Part shown: positions 18,059-27,450 of the stretch, piece by piece
Layout: every line of letters starts with the position of its first letter
Position numbering within the stretch: position 1 is the stretch's first letter
NCBI GenBank assembly: GCA_029593465.1
Contig: JAKTNK010000007.1
Location: 1-64,000 of the forward strand
DNA: 64,000 nucleotides
Source: Streptococcus suis
GTDB taxonomy: Bacteria; Bacillota; Bacilli; Lactobacillales; Streptococcaceae
Direction of reading: 5' to 3'
The notes under the pieces: model-generated
The model's database searches: none
Seen by the model: only the letters and a program-made list of their open reading frames with translations
Told to the model about the DNA's origin: nothing
Translations under genes and position numbers: made by a program

Positions 18059-19171
18059 ATGGCCGAAAAAACCAAAGAAATCACCACTTTTAATGTCCAG
18101 ATTGCGGATTTTATTCGTCATCATAAGAAAGCAGGGACTGCTGTTGATACAGAAGTTACTGAAAAATTAGTTATTCCCTTTAGCTTAGACGCCGAACAGA
18201 TTGATGATCTTTTGGAGCGTCTAACAGATGGTGGCATAGCGATTACAGATAAAGATGGCAACCCATCAACAAAATATGTGGTCGAAGCACCAACTCCTGA
18301 GGAATTAACGGATGAAGAGCTCCTTGGAAGTAATTCAGCAAAAGTCAATGATCCTGTCCGGATGTACTTGAAAGAGATTGGGGTTGTTCCCTTGCTCACA
18401 AATGAAGAGGAAAAAGCTCTAGCCATTGCTGTTGAAAATGGAGATTTGCAAGCGAAGCAGCGATTGGCAGAAGCCAATCTTCGTTTGGTTGTCTCTATCG
18501 CAAAGCGCTACGTGGGACGTGGCATGCAATTTTTGGATCTTATCCAAGAAGGAAACATGGGCTTAATGAAAGCCGTGGATAAGTTTGATTACTCAAAAGG
18601 CTTTAAATTTTCAACTTATGCGACCTGGTGGATTCGCCAAGCGATTACACGTGCTATCGCAGATCAGGCTCGTACGATTCGAATACCGGTCCACATGGTT
18701 GAAACCATTAATAAGTTGGTCCGTGAGCAGCGTAACCTCTTGCAGGAACTAGGACAGGATCCTACACCAGAGCAGATTGCTGAGCGGATGGATATGACAC
18801 CTGATAAGGTGCGTGAAATTTTGAAAATAGCTCAAGAGCCGGTGTCACTTGAAACACCAATCGGTGAAGAAGATGACAGTCATCTTGGGGATTTCATTGA
18901 AGATGAAGTTATCGAAAACCCAGTCGACTATACGACACGTGTTGTTTTAAGAGAGCAGTTGGACGATGTCCTTGATACGCTAACAGACCGAGAAGAAAAC
19001 GTCCTACGTCTTCGTTTCGGATTGGATGATGGCAAAATGAGAACACTTGAAGATGTGGGTAAAGTCTTTAACGTGACCCGCGAACGCATTCGTCAGATTG
19101 AAGCTAAAGCGCTTCGCAAGCTTCGCCACCCAAGCCGCAGCAAACAACTCAAAGACTTTATGGAGGACTAA
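18059..19171 (+). CDS. rpoD: Primary sigma factor RpoD (SigA)
   Basis: Housekeeping sigma-70 factor directing RNA polymerase to -10/-35 promoters like those noted in this window. Of 370 residues, the N-terminal quarter holds a region 1.1-like helical part. Region 1.2 has [11 protein letters not shown] and region 2 has [19 protein letters not shown] and the -10 binding [14 protein letters not shown]. Region 3 has [13 protein letters not shown] and region 4 ends with the helix-turn-helix [18 protein letters not shown]. It is cotranscribed with dnaG. The stop is immediately followed by a tandemly repeated terminator. Confidence 0.98.
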   Translation: MAEKTKEITTFNVQIADFIRHHKKAGTAVDTEVTEKLVIPFSLDAEQIDDLLERLTDGGIAITDKDGNPSTKYVVEAPTPEELTDEELLGSNSAKVNDPVRMYLKEIGVVPLLTNEEEKALAIAVENGDLQAKQRLAEANLRLVVSIAKRYVGRGMQFLDLIQEGNMGLMKAVDKFDYSKGFKFSTYATWWIRQAITRAIADQARTIRIPVHMVETINKLVREQRNLLQELGQDPTPEQIAERMDMTPDKVREILKIAQEPVSLETPIGEEDDSHLGDFIEDEVIENPVDYTTRVVLREQLDDVLDTLTDREENVLRLRFGLDDGKMRTLEDVGKVFNVTRERIRQIEAKALRKLRHPSRSKQLKDFMED

Positions 19172-19305
19172 AACAGTCTGGGGATAGACTGTTTTAGGTG
19201 CTCCACAAAAGAAAATGATTGGAGCAAAACAGTCTGGGGATAGACTGTTTTAGGTGCTCCACAAAAGAGGACGATTGGAGCCAAACAGTCTGATCTTAAA
19301 CTGCT
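19171..19305 (+). repeat. 56-bp tandem repeat of terminator hairpins after rpoD
   Basis: Two nearly identical 56-bp units start at 19171 and 19227, and a third, diverged copy starts at 19283. Each of the first two units contains AAACAGTCT-GGGGAT-AGACTGTTT, a terminator-like hairpin, and a second inverted repeat GCTCC...GGAGC. The units differ at only a few bases around the AAGAAAATGATT part. The array probably strengthens termination after dnaG-rpoD and probably arose by slippage or unequal recombination. Confidence 0.8.
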
Positions 19306-19389
19306 TTAGAGAATCAGTTAGACGACTGGGATAAGTCTTTGCTTGGGTCTGTCAGAGCCCCTGATAACAATCACCAAGAAAGGAAAATC

Positions 19390-19728
19390 ATGTCAGAAAT
19401 GGATACTTACACATCGGAAGAAATTGCTAAGATTAAAGAGCGTATTTTTGAGGCCCTGGAAGAAGTTATTGACCCAGAACTTGGCATTGATATTATCAAT
19501 CTTGGTTTGATATATGAGATTCATTTTGAGCAAGACGGTCGAACACAAATTGATATGACCTTAACAACGATGGGGTGTCCCTTAGCAGACCTCATTACCG
19601 ATCAAATTTATGATGTTTTGAAATCGATACCTGAAGTGACAGAGGCAAAAGTTCGTTTGGTATGGACACCGGCTTGGTCAATAGAGCGTCTGAGCCGTTA
19701 TGCTAGAATAGCCCTGGGTATTCGATAA
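19390..19728 (+). CDS. MIP18/SufT-like iron-sulfur assembly factor (DUF59)
   Basis: A 112-residue protein of the DUF59 family, linked to maturation of iron-sulfur proteins. Motifs are VIDPELGIDIINLGLIYEI and TLTTMGCPLADLI with the conserved cysteine, then VRLVWTPAWSIERLS. ATG 19390 is chosen because GAAAGGA lies just upstream; a longer frame start is unsupported. It lies between rpoD and the polysaccharide operon, and the next gene starts 9 bp after its stop. No client protein is evident nearby. Confidence 0.88.
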   Translation: MSEMDTYTSEEIAKIKERIFEALEEVIDPELGIDIINLGLIYEIHFEQDGRTQIDMTLTTMGCPLADLITDQIYDVLKSIPEVTEAKVRLVWTPAWSIERLSRYARIALGIR

Positions 19729-19737
19729 GAGAAAGAA

Positions 19738-20667
19738 ATGATGAAGACATTAAGCCTGATTATTCCGTGTTATGGTGAAGAGGAGACGATACGCCCGTTT
19801 TTAGAAGAGACGCGTAAAGTAGAGCGAGAGCTTTCTTCTGAATTACTGTTTGATTATATATTCGTTAATGATGGTTCAAAGGACAATACCTTATCAGTCT
19901 TAAGAGAAGTTTCCCAAAAATACATCAATGTTCATTATTTATCCCTCTCGCGCAATTTTGGGAAAGAAGCTGCCTTGTTAGCAGGGTTAGAGGAGGCAAG
20001 AGGAGATTATATCGCTGTCATGGATGCTGATTTGCAGGATCCACCAGAGCTACTCCCAATGATGTATGCCAAAATTCAAGAAGGTTATGATGTTGTTGGT
20101 ACTCGACGCGCTGACCGTAAAGGAGAACCTGTCTTAAGCTCTTTCTTTGCCAAAATCTTTTATTGGCTGATTAATCGCATTTCAAGTACGGAGATGGTTG
20201 ATGGGGCTAGAGATTTTCGCTTGATGACGCGTCAGGTTGTTGATAGTATTTTAGAACTTGGTGAGGTGAATCGCTTTTCTAAAGGTCTATTTTCCTGGGT
20301 TGGCTATGATGTGATTTATATTTCCTTTGAAAATCGTGAACGCATTGCTGGAGAAACCTCATGGTCTTTTTGGACTTTGCTAAAATATTCGATGGATGGC
20401 TTTATCAATTTTTCAGAAGCTCCTTTAAATCTTGCCCTCTGGGCAGGAGCCGGCTCTTTTATGGCTTCTATTGTCGGCATTTTGTTTGTCATTGTCAGAA
20501 AACTTCTTGTTGATGATCCTGTGGCTGGTTGGGCCAGCTTGGTGAGCATTATCCTGTTTATAGGTGGTCTGCAGTTACTGGCTCTTGGTGTGATTGGAAA
20601 ATACATCGCTAAAATTTTCTTAGAAACCAAGAAACGTCCTGTCTATATTGTCAAAGAAAAAGGGTGA
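19738..20667 (+). CDS. Family 2 glycosyltransferase with C-terminal membrane helices (GtrB-like)
   Basis: Likely transfers a sugar from a nucleotide sugar onto undecaprenyl phosphate at the inner face of the membrane, as GtrB and GacI-type enzymes do. In 309 residues, the GT-A domain has LIIPCYGEEETI, VNDGSKDNT and MDADLQDPPELL (the DxD type metal motif), followed by REAGETSW-like ERIAGETSWSFW. Two membrane helices lie near 238-260 and 272-294. It precedes rmlD at the head of the polysaccharide region but is separated from it by a terminator and promoter. The donor sugar is unknown. Confidence 0.85.
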   Translation: MMKTLSLIIPCYGEEETIRPFLEETRKVERELSSELLFDYIFVNDGSKDNTLSVLREVSQKYINVHYLSLSRNFGKEAALLAGLEEARGDYIAVMDADLQDPPELLPMMYAKIQEGYDVVGTRRADRKGEPVLSSFFAKIFYWLINRISSTEMVDGARDFRLMTRQVVDSILELGEVNRFSKGLFSWVGYDVIYISFENRERIAGETSWSFWTLLKYSMDGFINFSEAPLNLALWAGAGSFMASIVGILFVIVRKLLVDDPVAGWASLVSIILFIGGLQLLALGVIGKYIAKIFLETKKRPVYIVKEKG

Positions 20668-20686
20668 AATGAACCCCTTTTTTTGT
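20657..20686 (+). terminator. Terminator overlapping the end of the GtrB-like gene
   Basis: A 6-bp stem AAAGGG/CCCTTT around a 10-base loop that includes the stop codon, followed by seven or more Ts. Confidence 0.6.
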
Positions 20687-20724
20687 TATACTTTAACGTG
20701 AAAATAGCTTCAAGGAGAAACGTT

Positions 20725-21576
20725 ATGATTTTAATAACAGGTGCTAATGGTCAGCTAGGAACAGAACTTCGTCATTTATTGGACGAGCGTCAAGAGGAGT
20801 ATGTGGCAGTGGATGTGGCTGAGATGGACATCACCGATAGTGCCAAAGTAGAGGCAGTGTTTGAACAAGTCAAGCCGAGCTTGATTTATCATTGTGCAGC
20901 CTATACAGCTGTGGATGCCGCAGAGGATGAAGGGAAAGAACTCAACTATGCCATCAATGTCACTGGTACCGAAAACGTGGCTAAGGTTGCTGCTAAGTAT
21001 GATGCCACGCTAGTCTATATTTCAACGGATTATGTTTTCGATGGTGATAAGCCAGTCGGTCAAGAATGGTTGGAAACAGATAGACCTGACCCTAAGACAG
21101 AGTATGGGCGTACCAAGCGCTTAGGTGAAGAAGCCGTTGAAAAATACGCTAAAAACTTTTATATTATACGTACGGCTTGGGTGTTTGGTCATTACGGGAA
21201 AAACTTTGTCTTTACCATGCAAGACTTGGCTAAAAAGCACACTCGTCTGACTGTTGTCAACGATCAACATGGTCGTCCTACCTGGACACGCACCTTGGCT
21301 GAATTTATGACCTACTTGGCTGAAAATCAGAAAGAATTCGGCTACTATCATCTATCAAATGATGCTGATCAAGATACGACTTGGTATGATTTTGCAGTGG
21401 AAATTTTGAAAGATACAGCCGTTGAAGTGGTTCCGGTTGATTCATCAGCCTTTCCAGCTAAGGCAAAACGTCCTCTCAATTCAACCATGAGTCTGGAGAA
21501 AGCAAAAGCAACTGGTTTTGTGATTCCAACCTGGCAGGATGCCTTGAAGGAATTTTACAAACAAGATGTAAAATAA
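20725..21576 (+). CDS. rmlD: dTDP-4-dehydrorhamnose reductase
   Basis: Last step of dTDP-L-rhamnose synthesis: NADPH-dependent reduction of dTDP-4-keto-L-rhamnose in the cytoplasm. The ATG at 20725 has AAGGAGAAA before it, giving 283 residues. Motifs are the Rossmann ITGANGQLGTEL, YTAVDAAEDE, YISTDYVFDG and the catalytic YGRTKRLGE with Y and K four apart. In pyogenic streptococci this gene (gacA in group A) opens the rhamnose-polysaccharide locus, and it does so here. An extended -10 TGTTATACT lies at 20684-20692. The other rml genes are not in the window. Confidence 0.96.
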   Translation: MILITGANGQLGTELRHLLDERQEEYVAVDVAEMDITDSAKVEAVFEQVKPSLIYHCAAYTAVDAAEDEGKELNYAINVTGTENVAKVAAKYDATLVYISTDYVFDGDKPVGQEWLETDRPDPKTEYGRTKRLGEEAVEKYAKNFYIIRTAWVFGHYGKNFVFTMQDLAKKHTRLTVVNDQHGRPTWTRTLAEFMTYLAENQKEFGYYHLSNDADQDTTWYDFAVEILKDTAVEVVPVDSSAFPAKAKRPLNSTMSLEKAKATGFVIPTWQDALKEFYKQDVK

Positions 21577-21586
21577 AAGCAGGAGG

Positions 21587-21623
21587 AGCCTTTCTTAGCC
21601 ATTGTGGTTTAGAAAGGCTTTTT
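21587..21623 (+). terminator. Terminator after rmlD
   Basis: AGCCTTTCT (21587-21595) pairs with AGAAAGGCT (21611-21619), followed by TTTTA. Confidence 0.75.
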
Positions 21624-21647
21624 ACCTTAACGAAGCATGAAAAAATA

Positions 21648-21656
21648 TGGTACAAT
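21648..21656 (+). promoter_or_regulatory. Extended -10 promoter of the polysaccharide operon
   Basis: TGGTACAAT, 33 bases before the rgpA-like start and downstream of the rmlD terminator. It would drive the long operon to 34132. Confidence 0.45.
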
Positions 21657-21689
21657 GGACTAGATTGGATAAACTAGAATGGAGAGGTT

Positions 21690-22841
21690 ATGCGCCATAT
21701 TTTTATTATCGGAAGCAGAGGGCTACCTGCTAAGTATGGTGGCTTTGAAACCTTTGTTGAGGAATTGGTGACTCATCAAGTTAGTGCTGATATCAAATAC
21801 CATGTTGCTTGTATGAGTGATGAGAAAACAGGACACCATTTTGCCTTTAAGGGAGCAGATTGTTTCACGGTCAATCCTCCCGATCTTGGGCCAGCTCGCG
21901 TCATTACTTATGACATGATGGCTATCAATTATGCGCTTTCTTATATCAAAAAACACCAGATAGAGCAGCCAATCTTTTATATTTTAGGAAATACCATCGG
22001 TTTGTTTATAGCGCCTTTTGCGAGAAAAATAAAGGCGGTTGGTGGTACCTTGTTGGTCAATCCGGATGGACTAGAATGGCGGCGCTCAAAATGGTCTAAA
22101 CCAGTCAGGAGTTACTTGAAGCAATCCGAAAAAGCCATGACACGTGTTGCTGATTGGATTATTGCTGATAATGAGGGGATTGAAGATTACATCAAACAGT
22201 CCTATCCTTGGAGTAAGACTCGTTTTATTGCTTATGGGACAGCTATGTCACCATCGCCTCTTAAGCCGTCAACGCAAACGGTTCGTTCTTTTTTTAAGCA
22301 GTGGCAAACCAACGAAAAAGATTATTATTTGATTGTTGGACGGTTTGTTCCAGAAAACAATTACGAAACCATGATTAGAGAATTTATGGCTAGTTCGACC
22401 TCTAAAAAGCTCTTGATTATTTGCAATCACGATGGCAATTCTTATTTTGAAGAATTGGCTAGAAAGACCCACTTTACTGACGATTCACGCATTCATTTTG
22501 TTGGTACTGTATATGACAAAGATATGTTAACCTATCTTCGTGAGTCAGCCTTTGCTTACCTCCATGGTCACGAGGTTGGCGGCACAAACCCTGGGTTATT
22601 AGAAGCCTTGGCTCATACAGATGTTAATCTCGTGTTAGATGTGGCTTTTAATCAAAAAGTTGCTCAAGATACAGCTCTGTATTGGTCTAAGTCTGATGGA
22701 CAACTAGCGGCACTCATTGATGAGGTAGAGGCTCAAGATTATAGTCATCTGGGACAACGTGCTAAGGCACATATTAGCGCTCACTATAGATGGTCAAAAA
22801 TTGTAGGAGAGTACGAGGAGTTATTTCTAAATGAAAGTTAA
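21690..22841 (+). CDS. RgpA/GacB-like rhamnosyltransferase (DUF1972 plus GT1-like domain)
   Basis: Probably adds the first L-rhamnose to the lipid-linked GlcNAc primer of the wall polysaccharide. The 383-residue protein begins IFIIGSRGLPAKYGGFETFVE, the signature of DUF1972 rhamnosyltransferases. It carries NPDGLEWRRSKWSKP in the middle and a C-terminal donor-binding part with GRFVPENNYETMI and HGHEVGGTNPGLLEALA. It is the first gene of a tightly packed operon; the next gene overlaps by 11 bp. GGAGAGG precedes the ATG. The family is clear, while the exact acceptor is inferred from streptococcal homologues. Confidence 0.88.
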   Translation: MRHIFIIGSRGLPAKYGGFETFVEELVTHQVSADIKYHVACMSDEKTGHHFAFKGADCFTVNPPDLGPARVITYDMMAINYALSYIKKHQIEQPIFYILGNTIGLFIAPFARKIKAVGGTLLVNPDGLEWRRSKWSKPVRSYLKQSEKAMTRVADWIIADNEGIEDYIKQSYPWSKTRFIAYGTAMSPSPLKPSTQTVRSFFKQWQTNEKDYYLIVGRFVPENNYETMIREFMASSTSKKLLIICNHDGNSYFEELARKTHFTDDSRIHFVGTVYDKDMLTYLRESAFAYLHGHEVGGTNPGLLEALAHTDVNLVLDVAFNQKVAQDTALYWSKSDGQLAALIDEVEAQDYSHLGQRAKAHISAHYRWSKIVGEYEELFLNES

Positions 22842-23775
22842 CATTGTCATGTCAACCTACAATGGGGAGAAGTATTTAGCTGAGCAAATAAAAAGTATCC
22901 AGGAACAAACCTTTAAGGACTGGCAACTCTTGATTCGTGATGATGGCTCTAAAGACGCGACCCCTCAAATGATTAGGGAATTTGCTAAACAAGATGATAG
23001 AATTCGTTTTATCAATGATGGCGATACTCGTAACTACGGGGTGATTAAAAGTTTCTACCATTTGGTCAAATTTGAATCAGCGGATTATTATTTTTTTAGT
23101 GACCAAGATGATGTATGGCTACCTGACAAGTTGCAGATAACGCTAGAGAGAGCTAAAACTGAGAATATGAATCAGCCCCTTTTGGTTTACACGGATTTAA
23201 AGGTGGTTGATCAAAACTTGAAGGTTTTACAGGAAAGTATGATTAGGTCACAATCGCATCATGCTAATACTGAGCTGGTGCAGGAATTAACGGAAAATAC
23301 TGTTACTGGCGGCACCATGCTGATTAATCAGGCCTTGGCTGACAAGTGGCAGGTTTGTGACCAGCTGATCATGCATGATTGGTATTTAGCGTTACTGGCT
23401 GCATCGCTGGGTAAGCTGGTCTATTTAGATCGCCCAACACAACTCTATCGCCAACATGATGCCAATGTGCTGGGGGCGAGGACGCAAGATAAGCGGTTTA
23501 AATTGTTGCGCTTAGGTCCTAAAGCCATATTCACGAAATACTGGGCATTGATTCATGCTTCTCAACAACAAGCCATCACGATTGTTGAACGGTTTAGCGA
23601 TTGCTTGTCGTCCAAAGATAGGTTAACAATTGTTCATTTTTACGATATTGATCAACAATCTTGGTTTGAAAGAGCCAAACGCTTGCTTACCTACGGTTAT
23701 AGCAAAAATCAATTCAAACATAAAATCGTGTTTAAATTCTTAATTTTAACGAACTGGTATAATAAACGTAAATGA
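22831..23775 (+). CDS. Family 2 glycosyltransferase, RgpB-like rhamnosyltransferase
   Basis: A cytoplasmic GT-A enzyme of 314 residues with IVMSTYNGEKYLAEQI at the start, IRDDGSKDATPQ, and the metal-binding YFFSDQDDVWLPDKL near 90-105, which is typical of rhamnosyltransferases such as RgpB and GacC. Later HDWYLALLAASLG and LYRQHDANVLG match the same group. It overlaps the preceding gene by 11 bp and the next by 4 bp, suggesting coupled translation. It probably extends the rhamnan backbone; sugar and linkage cannot be read from sequence alone. Confidence 0.85.
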   Translation: MKVNIVMSTYNGEKYLAEQIKSIQEQTFKDWQLLIRDDGSKDATPQMIREFAKQDDRIRFINDGDTRNYGVIKSFYHLVKFESADYYFFSDQDDVWLPDKLQITLERAKTENMNQPLLVYTDLKVVDQNLKVLQESMIRSQSHHANTELVQELTENTVTGGTMLINQALADKWQVCDQLIMHDWYLALLAASLGKLVYLDRPTQLYRQHDANVLGARTQDKRFKLLRLGPKAIFTKYWALIHASQQQAITIVERFSDCLSSKDRLTIVHFYDIDQQSWFERAKRLLTYGYSKNQFKHKIVFKFLILTNWYNKRK

Positions 23776-24497
23776 AAAAAGTATTGATGATTATTCCCGC
23801 CTATAATGAAGAGGGAAATATTGAAAAAACAGTTAGAAGTATTATTGATTATAGAGCAGCTAATCAGCTTCCTTTTCAACTAGATTATGTCGTGATTAAT
23901 GATGGATCGACAGATGCAACTCCTAATATTTTAGACCAACTCGGTTTTAATCACATTGATTTGGTTCAAAATTTAGGGATTGGTGGCTGTGTACAAACGG
24001 GTTATATTTATGCCATTCGAAATGCTTATGACATTGCTGTTCAATTTGACGGTGATGGTCAACATGATATTACCAGTATCGGTGATATTATCGAGCCTAT
24101 CTTGGAGGGAAAAGCTGATTTTACGATTGGCTCACGCTTCATTGACAAATCCAGCCATAATTTTAAGTCAACAGCGGCTAGACGCATGGGCATTAATTTG
24201 ATTTCCAAAGCCATCAAATTGATGACTGGTCACAAAATATATGATACGACAAGTGGTTATCGTGCGGCCTCTAAACCAGTTATCAACTATCTTTCTAAAC
24301 ATTATCCTGTGTCATATCCAGAGCCAGAGTCCATCGTCCGAATTATCAAAAAAGGCTATCGAGTTCAAGAAATTCATGCGAATATGTTTGAACGATTAGA
24401 AGGCACATCAAGTATTCGTTCCTTTAAAGTAGTTGTTTATATGTTTGATGTGCTATTGTCTATCTTTATCGCTGGACTTATGAAGGAGAGAGACTGA
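23772..24497 (+). CDS. Family 2 glycosyltransferase, dolichyl/polyprenyl-phosphate type
   Basis: A 241-residue GT-A enzyme related to DPM1-like polyprenyl phosphate sugar transferases, without the two C-terminal helices of the GtrB type. Motifs are MIIPAYNEEGNIEKTV, VINDGSTDATP and VQFDGDGQHD, plus TTSGYRAASK. It starts inside the previous stop (ATGA) and its stop overlaps the next start (TGATG). The following gene is a DUF2304 membrane protein, and this pair commonly occurs together, so the two probably form one unit that loads a sugar on a lipid carrier. Confidence 0.85.
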   Translation: MKKVLMIIPAYNEEGNIEKTVRSIIDYRAANQLPFQLDYVVINDGSTDATPNILDQLGFNHIDLVQNLGIGGCVQTGYIYAIRNAYDIAVQFDGDGQHDITSIGDIIEPILEGKADFTIGSRFIDKSSHNFKSTAARRMGINLISKAIKLMTGHKIYDTTSGYRAASKPVINYLSKHYPVSYPEPESIVRIIKKGYRVQEIHANMFERLEGTSSIRSFKVVVYMFDVLLSIFIAGLMKERD

Positions 24498-24844
24498 TGT
24501 CCTTATTTTTACAAATCGAAATGTTCATTCTTGCTGTTCTAATTTTTTGCTTTATTATTAGAATGATCAATAAAAATGCTTTTTCCATTCGACGAGCAAC
24601 CCCTTGGTTTTTTGTTGGTCTGACGCTAATTTTTATTAGCTTATTCCCACAGGTCGTGTCGTTTGTAGCACATAGGGCAGGGTTTGCCTTAACCATGAAT
24701 TTCCTACTCTTTTGCTCCATTTTATTTGTGTTTGTCTTGGAGCTTATCAATACATCAAGTAATACCAAAAAAGATGATCAGATAAAAACATTGATTCAGG
24801 AAATTTCGATTTTACGTCAAAAAGTAGAGGAAGACAGCAAATGA
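24497..24844 (+). CDS. DUF2304 membrane protein
   Basis: A 115-residue protein with three hydrophobic segments (about residues 3-23, 34-52 and 68-88) and a short coiled C-terminal tail (TLIQEISILRQKVEE). This matches DUF2304 proteins, which are usually encoded directly after a polyprenyl-phosphate glycosyltransferase as here. It may anchor that soluble enzyme at the membrane. It overlaps its upstream partner by 1 bp and the downstream gene by 4 bp. The role is inferred from pairing only. Confidence 0.8.
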   Translation: MSLFLQIEMFILAVLIFCFIIRMINKNAFSIRRATPWFFVGLTLIFISLFPQVVSFVAHRAGFALTMNFLLFCSILFVFVLELINTSSNTKKDDQIKTLIQEISILRQKVEEDSK

Positions 24845-26595
24845 AGAAATGGATAGGACTTTTGGTGGTATTAGTTCTATGCTTCCTACCGATGGGGACT
24901 GTTAGGGCAAAAGATAGTCAAAAGTATCACATTGAGGTTTATTATTTTTATAACAATAATCCGATATATAGTGTTCAGGTAGTTGCGAAGAATTATGCCT
25001 TAGCCCAGGAAAAATTAATGTCTGGGACATTCACCAAGGATGAGTTGGGGCATTTTTCATTCAATAATGTCAAAGAAAATTATGAAGTGAAAAACGGTGT
25101 TGTCAAAATGGACGATGGCTTGACCTTTGGGAAGCAGGTTACGTTGTCAAAGTCCGAAGCGAACCGTGTTATTGAAGCCCTCTATTTGACCAATGTAGAA
25201 TTCTTAGATTATTTAAATGAATTCGGTGCTCAAGTTACCTTAACCAATCCAGATAATGCTAAATATAAGTTTTCCGATAAAAATGGACTGTCGGTAGGTG
25301 ATCTTGAAGAAGGACTCACTCTTTTTGTCACATCGGTTAACTCGAGAGATATTGTCTTAAAAGAGATTACAAAAGACGAAACGATTTTTTTGGGGAATAC
25401 TCGCAACAATCGTAATGTAGAAGTGGAGTATTCTGGGGAGAAAAAAAATAAGAACTTGTCTGTTGATTATGGACAATCCGTGACTTACCGCATTCCTATC
25501 AAGACTGCCAAACAATTACAAATTGATGTTTCCCCTAATTTTGTGGTTGAGTCAGTCAACTATCCCTATCAAAAAGAATATTATTTTGGGGTGGCTAAGG
25601 AAGGAAAGGACGGTCAGTTAACTGGTTCGACATCGTTGGATATTATGGATGATGTTCTTGGTTACAAGTCGTCTCGATACGAACTTGAGAAGGATCGCAA
25701 TCAAAATATTTCGGAAGCTCTATCTGATTTGCAATCCATTTATCGGTTAACAGTTGATGTATCTGATAAAACAAGTGATGACTTACTCGTGACGGGTCGC
25801 GTTGCTTCAAAGGTTGATTATCCTTTGACTGTCAGATTGCAGAATCGTGATAATGAGACTGAAAGTGTCATTTACGAAACCTATTCTGTTTATAATAGCT
25901 CTTTTAAACAAGGTATTTTGGTTTCAGAAAATGGTGTTTATTCAAAATCTCCTTGGTTGAGAAGTTACAATATTAATTTTGCAGTATTTGATGCTAGCAC
26001 TAATAAGCTACAAGCGGGTGTTCAGTATGTATTGGGAAGGGTTGATGCCGCCAATAAACTGTACTTGTATGCTGGGACTCAATCTGGCAAAGCTATCTGG
26101 CAAGAGCAAGAGGAATCATTTAATGCCATTAAAGTCAGTCAGAAAGAAAGTTTCCCTTTGTTCAAAGGTAATTACAGTTATGCCATTGATGGAGTGAAGT
26201 TGCCATTTGAGTTAAATAAGTTTGTTTGGGAATACAATGCCAAGGAGCAACAAAAGGATAATAGCGCCTTATTCAAAATCAAGGGTTTATCAAGTGCCTA
26301 CACCTATCAACTTTATCCCGTAAAAGTACCTAAAGGCTATCAATTAGCTAACAAACCAGTCACCTTTTCTGTTGGGAAAACCAGTCAAAAGAAAGCTCAA
26401 TTCTCAAATTACCTGATTAATGGTCAAATTTTAGACATGGCGTATGGTCATCTAGAGTATAATGCCTTACCGATCGTTCCTATAGGTAAGGCTAAGCAAG
26501 TCCCACTAAACCCCTATTTATTAAGACTTATGGCTGTTTTGAGCGTCTTCGCCCTAGTAACTCTTATCACGGTTAGTCTGTTGCGATTGAAGTAG
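24841..26595 (+). CDS. Large exported membrane-anchored protein of the polysaccharide locus, function unknown
   Basis: I do not recognise this 584-residue protein. It has a clear signal peptide (KKWIGLLVVLVLCFLPMG, cleavage near VRA-KD at about 23) and one C-terminal transmembrane helix at about 560-580 followed by a short basic end, with no LPXTG motif. The exterior part of about 530 residues is rich in Lys, Asn, Tyr and beta-prone segments, suggesting stacked beta domains. It sits between DUF2304 and LicD genes with a 4-bp overlap upstream, so it is probably translated with the glycosyltransferases. It may help assemble, ligate or sense the polysaccharide outside the membrane, but that is inference from location. 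Confidence 0.75.
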   Translation: MKKWIGLLVVLVLCFLPMGTVRAKDSQKYHIEVYYFYNNNPIYSVQVVAKNYALAQEKLMSGTFTKDELGHFSFNNVKENYEVKNGVVKMDDGLTFGKQVTLSKSEANRVIEALYLTNVEFLDYLNEFGAQVTLTNPDNAKYKFSDKNGLSVGDLEEGLTLFVTSVNSRDIVLKEITKDETIFLGNTRNNRNVEVEYSGEKKNKNLSVDYGQSVTYRIPIKTAKQLQIDVSPNFVVESVNYPYQKEYYFGVAKEGKDGQLTGSTSLDIMDDVLGYKSSRYELEKDRNQNISEALSDLQSIYRLTVDVSDKTSDDLLVTGRVASKVDYPLTVRLQNRDNETESVIYETYSVYNSSFKQGILVSENGVYSKSPWLRSYNINFAVFDASTNKLQAGVQYVLGRVDAANKLYLYAGTQSGKAIWQEQEESFNAIKVSQKESFPLFKGNYSYAIDGVKLPFELNKFVWEYNAKEQQKDNSALFKIKGLSSAYTYQLYPVKVPKGYQLANKPVTFSVGKTSQKKAQFSNYLINGQILDMAYGHLEYNALPIVPIGKAKQVPLNPYLLRLMAVLSVFALVTLITVSLLRLK

Positions 26596-26623
26596 GAAGT
26601 AGTGGGGATAGAAGGAGAAAAAC

Positions 26624-27448
26624 GTGAAACAAATGACAAAGGACGAAATCAGAAAGGTTCAGCTTGATATGATGGCCTACCTAGATGATTTCGCAAGAAA
26701 GCATCATATTGAATACTCACTTGGTGGTGGTAGTCTTTTGGGAGCAATTCGTCATCAAGGCTTTATTCCCTGGGATGATGACATCGATATTATGCTTGAG
26801 AGAAGTCAGTATGAACGATTGATTTCGGCTTTAGCACAAGACGATAATCCTGATTATAAGCTCCTGCACTATTCAACGGCAAAGGACTTGTTGCCTTTTG
26901 CAAAGCTGTATAGCACCAAAACGATTATGAAAAGCAAAACAGATAAGATGCATCCTTGGACGGGATTATTTATTGATATTTTTCCCATGGATCGGTTACC
27001 CGAATCAGCTGAGGAACGTCATCGGTTCTTTAAAGAGGTGCATTCGTCGACGGAAAATTTATTGAGCACTTCTTTTCCTGAGTATGCTAGTGGCTCAAAT
27101 GCCTTATTTGCCTTTGCTCGCCTTTTCTTAAGGTTTCCTCGTTTTGTGAAATATCATGGAAAAAGCAAAGAAGTTGCTCTTGAGACCGATCGGATTATGC
27201 AAAAGTATAACGATAAAGAAGTGCCTTATATCGGTTTTACAGATTCAAGGTATCGGTTACGGGAATTTTTTCCAAAGGAACTTTTTACAGAATATGAGGA
27301 TGTCGCCTTCGAACACTTGAGAGTTCGAAAAATCAAAAATCATCACGCATATCTTAATCAGCTTTATGGGGCTTCTTACATGGAGTTGCCTCCAGAGAAC
27401 AAACGTCAAAACCATGATTATTATACATGGTATTGGAAGGAGAGCTAA
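26624..27448 (+). CDS. LicD-family phosphotransferase
   Basis: LicD proteins transfer phosphocholine, ribitol phosphate or similar groups from a CDP carrier to glycans. In 274 residues the nucleotidyltransferase-like core is clear: YSLGGGSLLGAIRHQGFIPWDDDIDIML (near 32-59), with the two-aspartate metal motif. GTG at 26624 is chosen because AAGGAG lies 6 bases before it; an ATG three codons later is the alternative. It is followed at 2 bp by a cytidylyltransferase and then an SDR enzyme, so the three could make and transfer a CDP-polyol phosphate. The substrate is not determined. Confidence 0.88.
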   Translation: MKQMTKDEIRKVQLDMMAYLDDFARKHHIEYSLGGGSLLGAIRHQGFIPWDDDIDIMLERSQYERLISALAQDDNPDYKLLHYSTAKDLLPFAKLYSTKTIMKSKTDKMHPWTGLFIDIFPMDRLPESAEERHRFFKEVHSSTENLLSTSFPEYASGSNALFAFARLFLRFPRFVKYHGKSKEVALETDRIMQKYNDKEVPYIGFTDSRYRLREFFPKELFTEYEDVAFEHLRVRKIKNHHAYLNQLYGASYMELPPENKRQNHDYYTWYWKES

Positions 27449-27450
27449 AT

